A stretch of DNA of 64,000 nucleotides from Castor canadensis (Eukaryota > Chordata > Mammalia > Rodentia > Castoridae), in the NCBI RefSeq assembly GCF_047511655.1, contig NC_133386.1:170087146-170151145 (forward strand), written 5' to 3'. Position 1 is the first letter of the stretch, and every line of letters starts with the position of its first letter. Under the pieces are notes generated by a model. That model made no database searches, was not told where the DNA came from, and saw only the letters and a program-made list of their open reading frames with translations. Below, in pieces: positions 41,001 to 50,362 of the stretch. Position numbers and translations under genes: made by a program.

Positions 41001-44000
41001 CTGGGTATTGACCTAGGGCCTTGTGTGTGCTTGCCAAGTGCTCTACCACCCACCTGTATCCCTGACCCTTAATTGTTTGAGATGGTAGTTCATGCTTGCT
41101 TTAAACTCACTTTGTAGCCCAGGCTGGTCTCCATCTCATGATCTTCCTACCTCAACCATGTACCACTACCCAGGTTGTGTCCTGTTTTTATTCATCTTGA
41201 CCAAAACCACAACAATGAACTGGGCATGGTGGTGCATGCCTGTAATCCCAGAACTCAGGAGGGTGAGCAGGAGAATCATTGAGTTCCAAGGCCATCCTGG
41301 GCTATATAGTGAGACCCTATTTAAAATGAAACAAAACACTGGTGTTGCTTTATGCTTTATCTAAAGGAACTTCTTTCCCCTTCCATGCTGAGCAATGTTT
41401 TTCTCTTTATGTTTTTCACTAGAAGTACTTCTAAAAGGGGAAAACTAGCAAGAAATTCCCCATTTTGTCTGGAAATAACTAATTTGGTATGTAGCTCCTC
41501 CTGTCTCTCTTTTGAGGACACTCAAGCCTCTTATCTCTAGCCTCAGATCCTACTACTTCCCTAAATATCATTCTATCAGTTCCTTATTATTATTATTTTT
41601 TTTTTTTTTCAAAAAGTTGTGAGCTTTAGATTGCACCTCTTGCCTGAGAGTTCCCTGTTTGTGTTGGAGGAGGATCTAAAAGAGTGTCGAGTGTTGGGGA
41701 AAGTGCTCCCTTCTGAAGACTGCCATGTGATCTTCTGGAGGGAAGTCGGTGGCCTGACATTTCTCTTTAAAAAAGCTGTGGGGAAGATTGTGGGTTTCAC
41801 TGGGGATTGATGTCTACTCTGGGAATTGATCCTTGGGAATGTTTTGCATCCTTTAGTTAAATACTGCACACTATTGAGAGGCCACAAAGCCAACTGAAGT
41901 CATTGCTACCAGCAGTGAGGTCAAAAGAGAGAGTGCTGGTGAATCCATGAAGCAAAACTATTTACAACAGGGTTCTCAGTCACCAGAGAGAGCTTTAAGT
42001 CTTGAGAAGTTTAGGCTTTGACCTCAAACCGTTAATGCCTTCATTTGACACATCTCCGTTTCTTACATCAAGACCCATTCTTAAAGTTTATATGATTATC
42101 CCATAAAAACTCAGCCCTGAAGCTGGATCTGAGCTACTCAGCCTTTCTTCTGCTTTTCCCCTCACCCCACACTGGGGTCTTTGGCCCAGCATGACCAGGG
42201 TTGTCTTTAATGCGGAAGAAGCAGTTAGGGCAGTTCACCACTCCATGACTGTTCTCCAGGTAGTGGTGTGTTGCTGTTTGTCAGTCTTGCTCTGTCTACT
42301 GCTGCTTCTTATTTTTTCTTTATTCACTTACCAGTTCTTGAGAGCCTCCGTTGTGCTGGGTGCCCAGGGGGATGCCAGGGTGAATAAGCATTTGCTTTGA
42401 GGATGACTTCCTGATTTGTGAGGAGAGGAGTCATGGACTTGGGACTGGGACAGTCCTGGACAAAGTGGGAGGAGTCAGTCACCTTAGCTTTGTTCTTGTT
42501 ACCCTTTCCTTTCTAGTGCTATCACTCCTATGGATTAAGCTTTCTTTCTACCAGTCACTTTATATGAGTATCGTTCTCATCTTTCAAGCAGCCCTACGAA
42601 GTAGGGCTCAGAGAATTAAAGAGACTTGCTTGAGGTTATATTTCTGTAAGTGACGGAGCCTGGATTTACACCCAGGTGTGTCTCATGTTCTTCATGAGTG
42701 TCTCGAGTGACACCCTTTCTCAGAAAGAAGGGGCGCTGAGATGAAAGGAGTGTTCGCACGCCACTGTGCTTATAGGCAAAAAGACTAGGAAGTTTTGAGG
42801 AAAACTGCAAAGGCAGGAGGGGTCTGTGGCCCCGCTGCCCTCTGCTGGCCAGCCTGAATCTCAGCTCAGATAGTTTTGGTTTTTTTTAAAAATGTGCGGG
42901 GGATTCACTGTGACATTTACAAAAGTTCTTACAAGATATCATAGTTGAGTTCCCCCCCATCATTCTCTTTTATACCCCCTCCCTCCTTACAGACAGTTTT
43001 GATGGACCAGTCTCGCTTCCAAGAGCTCCAGCTCCAACTGGAGCAACTAACCATCCTGGGAGCCATTTTGCTTGTCACGTTTGGTACAGCAGCCCCTGGA
43101 ATTTCCAGCCAGGCTGACTTTGCTGAAAAACTCAAGATGATTGTGAAGATTCTGCTAACTGATATGCATCTGCCGTAAGTGGCTGGGGATGATGGAGAGG
43201 GCCTTTAGTGGATGAATGGGAGCCATGGATGACCACCTGCAGTAAGAAATTAGTTTTCCATTGTGATTTAGTACGTACTTACACACATTATATAACTGGA
43301 ACAAAAGTCCCAAAGATGGAACTAAATTATGTTTAATGCATCATGGTATTTTCTACCCTATTCTTATTCCATTAAAAAAGTACCAACTGAATATATAACC
43401 AACTAGCAGTAAAAAACACAGCCTTAGAGAAACCAGTGTGATCAGCAGCTTGGCTCCAGGACAGTCATTTGCTCCAGCTGGAGCTCTTGGAAGAGAAAGG
43501 TCATAGAAGAAACAAACTGTTCCTTCAGGTGGGGACCCATAAGATTAAGTTTCCTGCTTTTTGTGCATTCCTTGTAGACACTGGGTTGCATAGCAAAATT
43601 CACACCTGTGAATTCTTTAGCAGTCTTGTGCAGTGCAGCCCTGTCACATGAGTTATATGATTTATAGCACATCAAATGGTTCTGAATACGCACTCCCTGG
43701 CACTCTCATCCTTCCTGAATGAGGGATTCACAAAGCATGGATGTGGTCAGTGTGCACACGAAGGGTGTGTCCTGGTGGTGTGACTAGGGTTTGACTCAGC
43801 TGAGGAGGCTGTTTGCTTGGCTGTGGCCAAGCCTAACATCCTTTCTCAGGTACAGCCCTGGACTGTCACCCAGATCTCTTGCCAGTAGAACTGCTCTGTC
43901 AAAGCTACAAATGAGGAGGGCCCTGTCTAGGTTTCCCTGGGAGTCTGACCCCACTCTCCCATATCTGCCTGGGCTGTCAAGGGATGCCCTAAGTTGGTAC

Positions 44001-47000
44001 CTGCAGTCAATCCTCAGGCTTACTCCCTTTTACTCCAGAAATTCTGTACAGAGGATCTAGACCCAGACCAACCTTTAGTTCATACTTACACATGGTAAAT
44101 ACTCAATAAATAGCACCTATTAAACTAGCTGGAGGGTACCCCACCAGCAGGAGGGTACCCCACAGGAGCTCTAGAAAAGTCTGCAAGGCCCAGGAAATGG
44201 AGGTGCAATTTCCTTTTAACTTTTGGATTTTAGTTTTATTTTTTCTTTTTAAAAAAATAGTTAATGCAGAGGGCTGGAGGTGTAGCTTAGTTGGTGAAGT
44301 GCTTGCCTAGCATGAATGAGGCCCCGGGTTTGACCCCAGCAGGGCAAAAAAAAGAAAAAAAGAAGGCACTCACATGTTTCATAAATCAAAATGTATGAAA
44401 GAGTACCCAATGAAAACTTTCTCTCCACTCTGATTGCACAACCATCAAATTCCTGATTACTTGTGTATTCCTCCAGAGGTGTTTTAAGATATTCTTAAGT
44501 CATTACACAGGCACTAGCAAGAAGTTGTGCTTTGGGTCATTGGTCCTGGTATAATCTGAGCTGGTATGTTTCTCATAGTCCTTTGTAGCAGAGAGAGGGG
44601 AGAAAGTCCTTCCAAGTCAGGTGTGCACAGCCTGAGAGGTAAGGAGCAGAGAAGAGAGCCACAGACCCCACCGTTAGCCCATAAATCCACTCCTTGGTGC
44701 TGCAGTTCTCATCAGGGCAAAGCTGATAGACTTGTTGTATGTACCTTGTACTTTTTTCCCAACTCCTTTCCCTTCTCCAGCTCCTTCCATCTAGAGGATG
44801 CACTGACTGCCATTGGGGATAAAGTGTGCCTGGAGGTGAGCAACTGCCTCTCCGTCCTTGGGTCCTCACCATTCTCCACAGACAAAGAGACCGTGCTCAA
44901 GGGCCAGATCCAGGCTGTGGCTAGCCTCGACGACCCCATTCGTAGGATCATGGGTAAGTTTGGTGGAAGTCATGCAGTGAAGAGTTCTGGGAGAGTTTTA
45001 ATGGGATTATGAGTTCAGCTAGGTGAAGAGGGAATGTAATTCATTGCCACCATATGATCAGGTAACCCAGTGTATAGGCACGTGGGAGATGGCCATCATT
45101 GTCTTGAAGGCTCCAACTTCAGAATCACAGGCCCTGCTCTAGCACTTACCGTGTAGCTCAGCAGGTGACTTGACACTTGAGTTTCTGCATCTCTACAAAG
45201 AAGATGATACCAACCACCTGCCAAGGATGCTGGGAGGCCTGCCTATGTGAGATCTGTAAAGTGCTGACTGCAGTACCCAGCAGCACTGGCAGTGTGGCAC
45301 TAGTGCTCAGTAAATAGTAGCTATTATTAAGGTAGCTGAAAACAAAACATTTGGTTAAAAATTAAGCAAAACTAAAAAAACTTAAAATATTAAGTATTAG
45401 CTGGTCACGGTGGCCTGCATCTCTAGTTCAGGAACTCAGGAGGCTGAGACAGGAGGACTGCTTGAGCCCAGGAGTTCAAGGCCAGCCTGGATAAGACCCT
45501 GTCTCGGAACAAAACAGAGGGCTGGAGGCGAGGCTCAAGTGGTAGAGAACCGGCCTTTCAAGCACAAAGTCCCAAGTTCAAACCCCAGTACTGCAAAAAA
45601 AGTTAAATGTTAAAATCTATTATTAATTAAAATTACATTAGTTTAAATATAACAAAACTGCTGAAATAGTAATGCTAAGATATTACTATAATCTATAATT
45701 AAAATATTTTAAATCATAGTCAGGAGCAGTGACTTATGCCTATCATCACACCTTCTTGTGAGGCAGAGATCGGGAGGTTCATGGTTTAAGGCCAGACAGG
45801 GCAAAAAGTTAGCAAGACCCCCATCTCAACAAACAAGCTGGGCATGGTGATGTGCACCTGTGATCTCAGTGCTGTGTGGAAGGTGTAGGTAGGAGGGTCA
45901 TAGCCCAAGGCCAGCCCATGCAAAAAGCATGAGACTTTATCCCCCCCAAAAATAACTAAAACCAAAAGTCGCTGGGAGCATGACTCAGGTGGTTAGTTGC
46001 CTGCCTAGCAAGCATGAGGCCCTGAGTTCAGTCCTCAGCACTGCCAAAAAAGTTTTTTTAAATCATAAAATGCTCTATAAAATATCTAAAATATTCCCTA
46101 CTAGCTGTTTTATGGCCCTGGCACTGTGAGAATGTGCATCTGGGTACACTGTAATGTACAAAATTTTATTTGTCAATTATATACATACATAACTATGTAT
46201 GTATTTTTTTTTTTTTTTCTGGAATGGTCTCACTGTGTAGCCCAGGCTGGCCTAGAACTCCCTATCCTCCTTCCTCAGCCTTCTCATTGCTGGGCTCATA
46301 GGTCTGCACCACCACACCCAGCAGCCAGCAGGGTAGGAGAGAGAGAAAAATTATATTCTCTGGTTGGTCAAAGAATACAATGTTTAATTAAAAAAATTCA
46401 CAATTAATTGTGAAGCCCTTAAATTCTTTGAAAATAGAGTAATGTTAATTAATTGATTAAAAAATGATAAATTAGTACGTTTCAGGCAAAATCTGAATAA
46501 TCTGTAGTTATTTTAAGTTGGAGTAGAAGGCTAGATCAGGGACATGGGACTTATTCTAAAACTATGACTTCTTATTGAGAAATATTTCATAAAAAATGAA
46601 TGATACAAACGAATGGTTTTTTTTAGGGGGTTGTTGGCAGTACTGGGTTTTGAACTCAGAATCTCATACTTGCTAGGCAGGCTCTCTACCACTTGAGCCA
46701 CTCCCATCAGCCCTTTTTTTTTGTATGTGTTGGGTATTTTTGAGATAGGGTCTTGCTAATTATTTGCCCAGGCTGGCTTCAAATCTCTATCCTCCTGATC
46801 TCTGCTAGAATTACAGGCACAAGCCACTGGCAACCAGCAATGATTTTCTTTTTTTAATTAAAAAAATTTCAAAAAACCCTTCATTTTACCTGAGCTCTGC
46901 ATTGTTCACAGTTTAATCTATAGGCCATTGAGAAGGAGGCTCTTGGAGATCCTGAAGGGCCCACAGAACATCAAGATTTATCTCCTGTAAATGCCGCAAT

Positions 47001-48042
47001 GTACCCCGACCCAGCACAATTAAAAAAAAAAAAAAAAGATCTCCACCTTGGTAGAAGTACTTGTAAACAGACCTGTGGCTACCAAGTTACTTCTTGTCCT
47101 GCCATTCTGGTGGTTGCCTGATAGACAGTTACAGGTGCAGGGATAGAAACCAGCTCTTGGGTGGGAATGGTACAAGGAGCTCCACTTCTGGGTGAGGCTT
47201 CCAGCTCTGGGATCCTTAGGAACAGGGCACTAGGACTTCCATCAGCAGTTTCTCTGTCAATGTGCTTTTAGATTCAGAAAACGCAAGTTTGCACCTGAGA
47301 AGGCTGAGAGTAGGGGTTGGGACGTGGTTTGACTATTCCTTATTGTCTGTATTGCTTTTATAATAAAACACTGTACCACTGAGCTATACCCCCAACCCTC
47401 TTTTCTTTTCTGAATTTGGGATTCCTGCTTTATTTTTCCTTCTTTGTATGTGTTCTTCAGTGATAGCTAATGTTGGTCTCAGTGTGCCTTGCTCCTCTAA
47501 GAGCAGAACATGTCAACACTTCAGTCACCCTATAGTCATCCACACATGTTCTTGCCTTGCAAATATGTTTGGAGTTTGTCCTGGGGGTCAGGTCTCATAT
47601 ACCAGGCACTGTGCAGGAGAGAATGATGAGCAAGGTAAGTGTAGTTCCCACCTCGGTGACACAAGCCATCTAGAAGAAGAGGTTATTGCCATGGGGATGA
47701 ATGTTCACAACTGTCTGATCTAGAGGTGGTGGGGAAGACTTCCCCAAAGAGCTGATGGTCAAACTAAGAACTGAAGTGTAATCAGAAGTTTGTAAGGTCA
47801 ACTGAATGAAAAACAACTGCTCACTTTTTTCCATCACAGAATCCCGAATCCTGACTTTCTTGGAAACCTACCTTGCCTCCGGTCAGCAGAAGCCATTGCC
47901 CACCGTGCCTGGGGGACTGGGTCCAATTCAGAAAGAGCTGGAGGAAGTTGCTGTGAAATTTGTTCGCTTGGTCAACTATAACAAGATGGTCTTCTGCCCT
48001 TACTATGATGCAATCCTCAGTAAGCTCCGCCTCCCATCCTAA
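25868..48042 (+). CDS. TCP11L1: TCP11L1, T-complex protein 11-like 1 (complete, 9 coding exons)
   Basis: The coding exons are 25868-26030, 29373-29505, 31378-31498, 32462-32682, 36479-36615, 39367-39563, 42993-43174, 44781-44953 and 47840-48042. All join in phase through GT-AG introns to give 509 residues, the human length as I recall it. The start is the ATG at 25868 (MSENLDKS), 24 bases into the exon; the acidic, Ser-rich first 60 residues are probably disordered. From about residue 62 ([14 protein letters not shown]) to the end the protein is the alpha-helical Tcp11 family domain (PF05794 class). Recognisable segments include [36 protein letters not shown] and [20 protein letters not shown]. 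No signal peptide, membrane segment or catalytic motif is visible. Mouse Tcp11 is a sperm protein of the t-complex; the biochemical role of TCP11L1 is not established. The C-terminus reads SKLRLPS, slightly different from what I recall for human. The gene has its own CpG promoter and lies tail-to-tail with CSTF3. Confidence 0.96.
26960..27115 (+). mobile_element. MIR relic
   Basis: gattaaatgaatttatgcaaagcacttagaatagtgcttggcac followed by a TTATTA-rich end, in the standard MIR order. Confidence 0.85.
27170..27566 (+). mobile_element. Solo LTR of ERVL-MaLR type
   Basis: Begins near tgttgtctcctgacc and ends ctgactaatgta. It has the MaLR-typical gaggtggggcctaatgggagg block, actgtgagccaaaataaa poly(A) region and terminal ggaaaactgactaat. 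No internal retroviral genes are adjacent. Lies in TCP11L1 intron 2. Confidence 0.85.
27592..27915 (-). mobile_element. Composite SINE tract
   Basis: An ID half plus two B1 halves (cagggctggcctcacactatgatcctcctg). Confidence 0.8.
27985..28068 (-). mobile_element. ID-type SINE
   Basis: ggcggtactggggtttgaaatcagggcc...cttgagccatgtccccagccc after a TTTA run. Confidence 0.85.
28395..28535. mobile_element. MER5A-like DNA transposon relic
   Basis: agaaatgcagactccctgcccttcc...tgagctaaagtttgagaatgctg resembles MER5A; family call from memory. Confidence 0.5.
29373..29505 (+). CDS. TCP11L1: TCP11L1 exon 3
   Basis: Acceptor tttttgttacag and donor gtgagg. It encodes residues 56-98 ([20 protein letters not shown] to LPEN), the beginning of the conserved Tcp11 region. 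Confidence 0.95.
30575..30660 (+). mobile_element. ID-type SINE
   Basis: gagctgggtagagtgtgtatttagcatgcatgaggcc... with accaccaccaaaaa end. Confidence 0.78.
30810..31012 (-). mobile_element. Composite SINE
   Basis: ctcatgcttgctatgtaggtgctc to gctaggattacaggcatgag; 370 bp before TCP11L1 exon 4. Confidence 0.85.
31378..31498 (+). CDS. TCP11L1: TCP11L1 exon 4
   Basis: Acceptor ctggtctctag and donor gtgaga. It encodes residues 100-139, ending [11 protein letters not shown]. Confidence 0.95.
31805..32012 (-). mobile_element. Composite SINE
   Basis: ctcgtgcctgctaggcaggtgcactgcc to acatgagccaccagctcccagctgg. Confidence 0.83.
32320..32412 (+). mobile_element. ID-type SINE
   Basis: ggggctggaagaatagctcaagtgttaagagcacctgcctagc; 50 bp before TCP11L1 exon 5. 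Confidence 0.85.
32462..32682 (+). CDS. TCP11L1: TCP11L1 exon 5
   Basis: Acceptor ctctcttgtag and donor gtatgg. It encodes residues 140-212, from [20 protein letters not shown] to KEIVPLF, the best-conserved block of the family. Confidence 0.95.
32840..33130 (-). mobile_element. Old L1 (L1M-type) relic
   Basis: aaagttgcaaaaatagataattaacac...atccaagagttcttcaca resembles mammalian L1M 3' regions; subfamily not resolved. Confidence 0.5.
33145..33482 (+). mobile_element. Composite SINE with duplicated B1 half
   Basis: Two B1-like halves (ccagctactcaggaggcagag and ccagttacatgggaggcaa) precede one ID half, a trimer arrangement also seen at 45.7 kb. Confidence 0.82.
34044..34284 (-). mobile_element. 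Composite SINE with (TG)n start
   Basis: gtgtgtgtgttactggggcttgaactcag to taggcgtgaaccacaggcacccggc. Confidence 0.87.
34548..34634 (-). mobile_element. ID-type SINE, diverged
   Basis: ttttgggattgaagccagtgctcacgtgtgccaggccagcac... Confidence 0.65.
35264..35492 (+). mobile_element. Composite SINE
   Basis: aatgtggtgatgcatgcctataatcccagc...gcctagcatgtgcaaggtcctgag with A-rich tail. Confidence 0.86.
35560..35662 (-). mobile_element. ID-type SINE
   Basis: cggtgctggggtttgaactcaatac...gaaccatgcctccagccc. Confidence 0.85.
36479..36615 (+). CDS. TCP11L1: TCP11L1 exon 6
   Basis: Acceptor ctctctttttcag and donor gtatgt. It encodes residues 214-258 ([16 protein letters not shown] to LLEKQP). An antisense SINE begins about 35 bp after the donor. 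Confidence 0.95.
36650..36882 (-). mobile_element. Composite SINE next to TCP11L1 exon 6
   Basis: tttttgatgggactgggctttgctctcaagg to ggagccgcccaccagtgccc; begins about 35 bp after the exon 6 donor. Confidence 0.85.
37445..37546 (+). mobile_element. ID-type SINE
   Basis: cagggctggtggattgatctcatgcctgcctagc...caaatcccagtaccac with a TAAA tail. Confidence 0.82.
38172..38208. repeat. 14-bp perfect inverted repeat, 9-base loop
   Basis: Arms attaactagtcagg (38172-38185) and cctgactagttaat (38195-38208) are exact reverse complements. It sits in TCP11L1 intron 6 directly after a 19-bp sequence that also occurs at 37299. Confidence 0.85.
38215..39160. other. Repeat-poor segment of TCP11L1 intron 6, nature unknown
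   Basis: About 950 bp without SINEs and higher in GC than its surroundings, with overlapping chance-length frames (plus 38500-38901, minus 38785-39132). No splice-bounded exon or known protein is recognised; an unrecognised LTR or a regulatory block are both possible. Confidence 0.3.
39367..39563 (+). CDS. TCP11L1: TCP11L1 exon 7
   Basis: Acceptor gtttcacag and donor gtcagt. It encodes residues 260-324, including [20 protein letters not shown], a small-residue loop ([17 protein letters not shown]) and [15 protein letters not shown]. Confidence 0.95.
39741..39926 (-). mobile_element. Composite SINE
   Basis: Poly-T, ggtactcggggtttgaactaaggg, then a shortened B1 half; ends before an old L1. 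Confidence 0.82.
39930..40900 (-). mobile_element. Old L1 (L1M-type) 3' region, interrupted by B1
   Basis: gtgcagttcaatagcacttagtacattcat...accatcaccaccctctacctccagaacattt, and later gctgggttacatggtgactcc. A B1-like SINE occupies 40195-40330. Confidence 0.75.
40195..40330 (-). mobile_element. B1-like SINE inside L1M
   Basis: gagagagttttgctatatagcccagactggcctcaaac to tgtaccttcatgcgcagc. Confidence 0.82.
40985..41185 (-). mobile_element. ID then B1 SINE
   Basis: tgcgatgctgggtattgacctagggcc... followed by tgtagcccaggctggtctcc. Confidence 0.75.
41210..41336 (+). mobile_element. B1-like SINE
   Basis: aactgggcatggtggtgcatgcctgtaatcccag; opposite to the preceding copy, so the pair forms an inverted repeat. 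Confidence 0.85.
42545..42690 (-). mobile_element. MIR relic
   Basis: ctcagagaattaaagagacttgcttgagg...gtgacggagcctggatttacacccag; 300 bp before TCP11L1 exon 8. Confidence 0.78.
42993..43174 (+). CDS. TCP11L1: TCP11L1 exon 8
   Basis: Acceptor ccctccttacag and donor gtaagt. It encodes residues 325-384, [18 protein letters not shown] to LTDMHLP. A decayed inverted copy of its 5' half lies downstream at 43430-43520. Confidence 0.95.
43430..43520 (-). repeat. Inverted, decayed partial copy of TCP11L1 exon 8
   Basis: Read on the minus strand, this intronic segment resembles exon 8 bases 42993-43080. A 17-bp exact block (exon 43017-43033 against 43492-43476) is followed by a 6-base deletion and then a diverged continuation to ggagcca. 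The minus frame gives [14 protein letters not shown] against [16 protein letters not shown] of the exon. It lacks splice sites and could not encode an exon. Similarity judged by eye. Confidence 0.7.
44272..44365 (+). mobile_element. ID-type SINE
   Basis: gggctggaggtgtagcttagttggtgaagtgcttgcctagc...gggtttgaccccagc. Confidence 0.85.
44781..44953 (+). CDS. TCP11L1: TCP11L1 exon 9
   Basis: Acceptor tcccttctccag and donor gtaagt. It encodes residues 386-442, [20 protein letters not shown] to DDPIRRIM. Confidence 0.95.
45165..45325 (+). mobile_element. MIR relic
   Basis: tgtgagatctgtaaagtgctgac...agtgctcagtaaatagtagctattatta. Confidence 0.7.
45396..45608 (+). mobile_element. Composite SINE
   Basis: tagctggtcacggtggcctgcatctctag...aagtggtagagaaccggcc...accccagtactgc. 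Confidence 0.86.
45715..46056 (+). mobile_element. Composite SINE with duplicated B1 half
   Basis: Same B1-B1-ID order as at 33.1 kb. Confidence 0.82.
46205..46326 (-). mobile_element. B1-like SINE
   Basis: ggaatggtctcactgtgtagcccaggctggcc to caccaccacacccagc. Confidence 0.87.
46630..46848 (-). mobile_element. Composite SINE
   Basis: ggcagtactgggttttgaactcag to aggcacaagccactggcaacc. Confidence 0.86.
47840..48042 (+). CDS. TCP11L1: TCP11L1 exon 10 (last coding exon)
   Basis: Acceptor ttttttccatcacag. It encodes residues 444-509 ([20 protein letters not shown] to the end) and stops with TAA at 48040-48042. The [19 protein letters not shown] stretch matches the family C-terminus. Confidence 0.95.
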
Positions 48043-48655
48043 TGTGAGCGTGCCCTACAGCAGCAGTGTTAGCCACTCGCCTCAGAGTTCCTGTTCTCCA
48101 CTCTCCCGTGCTTTGGAAAATGGCTATGTAGTACATTTCTACTTAACAGCACTGATTCCAAAAGGAAGAATAGTGTGTGTCACTTTGCAAAGACTTGTTG
48201 AAGAATGCACTGAATTCTATTTTGAGGGATTGTATTTATGAGTGCAAGTTTACAAATCAAAGAAGCTTTCTGTTATCTCCAGTTTTATAGATAACACTCA
48301 GCTTTTAGTAGTTGACTGACTGCCTGTGTTTTCACTCTGACTCCATCAGATTGTAGCGGCTGTGTTCTTCCAAGAAGGTGGAACCTCCCTCTTCTGTGAT
48401 CTGTGGGTAACTCTCCTTTCAGATGCCCCATGTTGATAGCCACCAAGAGTAAAAGGGACTAAGCCATGACTTGACCTCTCGTTCCTTCTTGCACAGCCTT
48501 CCCATTCCTCTCCCCTCTAGGTACTTTGGGCTAGAAGGACTATATATAGTCTTACCCCACACTCGCTCCATTTATTGCTTCCTCTGGCCTGGCCTAGCCA
48601 GGGCTCCAGAGCCCTTCTGTTCTAGAGCAGAGTTACTTTGAAAAGCTTGTTTGTT
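48043..48655 (+). other. TCP11L1: TCP11L1 3' UTR (extent uncertain)
   Basis: About 610 bp of repeat-free sequence follow the stop before a SINE. No canonical AATAAA is present in it, so the cleavage site cannot be placed; the transcript may use a variant hexamer or extend through the SINEs beyond. Confidence 0.55.
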
Positions 48656-48872
48656 GGGCTGGGGATATAGCGCAATGGTAGAGCATTTGCCTTGCATGAG
48701 CAAAGTTTGATTCCCAGCCCTGCAGAATACACACACACACCCGGACATGGTGGCACACACCTGTGGTCTCAGCTACTCTAGAGACTGAGGCAGGAGGATT
48801 GTTTGGGCCCAGGAGTTCAGGGCTAGCTTGGGTAACATAGAATCTATCTTCCCCCCCACCCCCCCAAGTGTT
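48656..48872 (+). mobile_element. ID SINE, CA run, then B1 SINE
   Basis: gggctggggatatagcgcaatggtagagc...attcccagccctgc, (CA)n, then acatggtggcacacacctgtgg. Confidence 0.85.
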
Positions 48873-48924
48873 CTTTTCTACAGAATTACTGCTGAGCCTG
48901 GATGATACCAGTTAAGATTGTTGG

Positions 48925-49036
48925 AGCTGGGCATAGTGGTGTATACCTGTAATCAGCACGCAAGAGGCTGAGGCAGGAGGATCACGAATTCAAGACTAGC
49001 CTGAGCTACATTAAAACAAAATAATAACAAAAAGAC
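48925..49036 (+). mobile_element. B1-like SINE
   Basis: gagctgggcatagtggtgtatacctgtaatc...gcctgagctacatt. Confidence 0.85.
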
Positions 49037-49495
49037 TCATGAGATCTAAAGAAAGGAAATTCTTTTAAACATTGGAAGTTATGGAGGAAATTTTCAAGAT
49101 ATATGTACATAGTGTAATAGGAAGAAGAGAAATATGTGGGAGTTTTATTGAAAAATTCACTCTGATACAATACAAAGATGTGTTTATTAAATTAGAATTC
49201 TGGAATTACATTGAGGTATTTTCAGGTAAAATAGTCCAACTTTGCAAATCTAGATGAGGAAGTCTTAGACAAAGCCCCAGTATTTGAGTAGTAATTTTCA
49301 AGGGACTTCAGTGACCTGAATCCTTGCTATGCCCTGTGACTGCGAGGGTACGTTGGATCTCACAATGATCTGTCCTGTTTAAAACAAAACTGTGTATACA
49401 CAGAGTACATTTTAGACAGGGACATTGTGTTAGAAGCAGAGCCATGAGACTGTTGGAGTGACCTGCAGCTGCCAGAATGCAAGGACAAGACAATG

Positions 49496-49688
49496 CAAGG
49501 AGCCAGGCGCTGGCAGCCCACGCCTATAATCCTAGCTACTGGGGAGGCAGAGATAGGAGGATCGCAGTTCGAGGCCAGCCCTACCTCAAAAATACCCAAC
49601 ACAAAACAGGGCTGGTGGAATGGTTCAAGTAGTAAAGCACCTGAGTTCAAACCCCAGTACTGTGACCCCCTCCCAAAAAAAAAGACAA
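49496..49688 (+). mobile_element. Composite SINE
   Basis: ccaggcgctggcagcccacgcctataatcc... with a shortened ID half. Confidence 0.85.
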
Positions 49689-49759
49689 TGCAAGGAATTC
49701 CTTTATTAATGTGGGAGTGGGCAAAGAGGAATGTTTGCACTATAGACTGTTTAATGATT

Positions 49760-49935
49760 CTAGGCTGTGAATGGTGGAAACCAGGTGCTGGGCTGGTGAT
49801 GCAACCAAAATCCCAGCAATCACAGCACTCAGGAGGTGGAGGCAAGAGGATCACGAGTTCAGTCCAGCCTGGGCTACAGAGAAAGTTCCAAGCCAGCCTC
49901 AGCTATATAGCAAGACCCTGCCTCAAAAACACAGA
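49760..49935 (+). mobile_element. B1-like SINE, internally duplicated
   Basis: cagcactcaggaggtggagg... followed by two gcc(t)-agctata/gggctaca type ends. Confidence 0.72.
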
Positions 49936-50114
49936 GTGAATGATGAGAGCCGGGTGACATGCCTGTAACCCTGGCAGTTGGGAGGATGAGGGAGCAAGTG
50001 TGCACTATCAGTTCTGCTCCAAGGCTGCTGTTTGCATCAAAAATATGCTGCTTTATTTAAGTGGTCAGAAATTTTGACTGAAGGACAGATTTAGGACATA
50101 AGAGCCATTCAGTG

Positions 50115-50190
50115 GGGCTGGGGTGTAGCTCAGTGGTAGAGAGGTTGCCTAGCAGGCCTGAGGCTTTTCGTTTGATCCCCAGTGGCGCCC
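50115..50190 (+). mobile_element. ID-type SINE
   Basis: ggggctggggtgtagctcagtggtagagagg...gatccccagtggc; 170 bp left of the CpG-rich block. Confidence 0.85.
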
Positions 50191-50362
50191 ACTATCTGTG
50201 TGTTGGGCTAGCCTTGCTCCCTTAGGCCTCAGTATTTTCATGTACAGAATGGGATCACTACTAACTGCCACTGTTGCTGTGAGGACCAAGCTTGTGGCGA
50301 TTAGAACGCTCTGTAGATGGCAAAGAGCTTCAAATTGCTTTGTTACCTAAGCCACATGTAAC

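Noticed and set aside
44566-45012. 148-codon plus frame across TCP11L1 exon 9
   Set aside because: Only 44781-44953 is exon; the frame happens to stay open in the flanking introns. The 99- and 79-codon minus frames here are shadows.
49360-49854. 164- and 148-codon frames on opposite strands
   Set aside because: Both read through the composite and B1 SINEs; peptides such as GLNSGALLLEPFH are translated SINE sequence.
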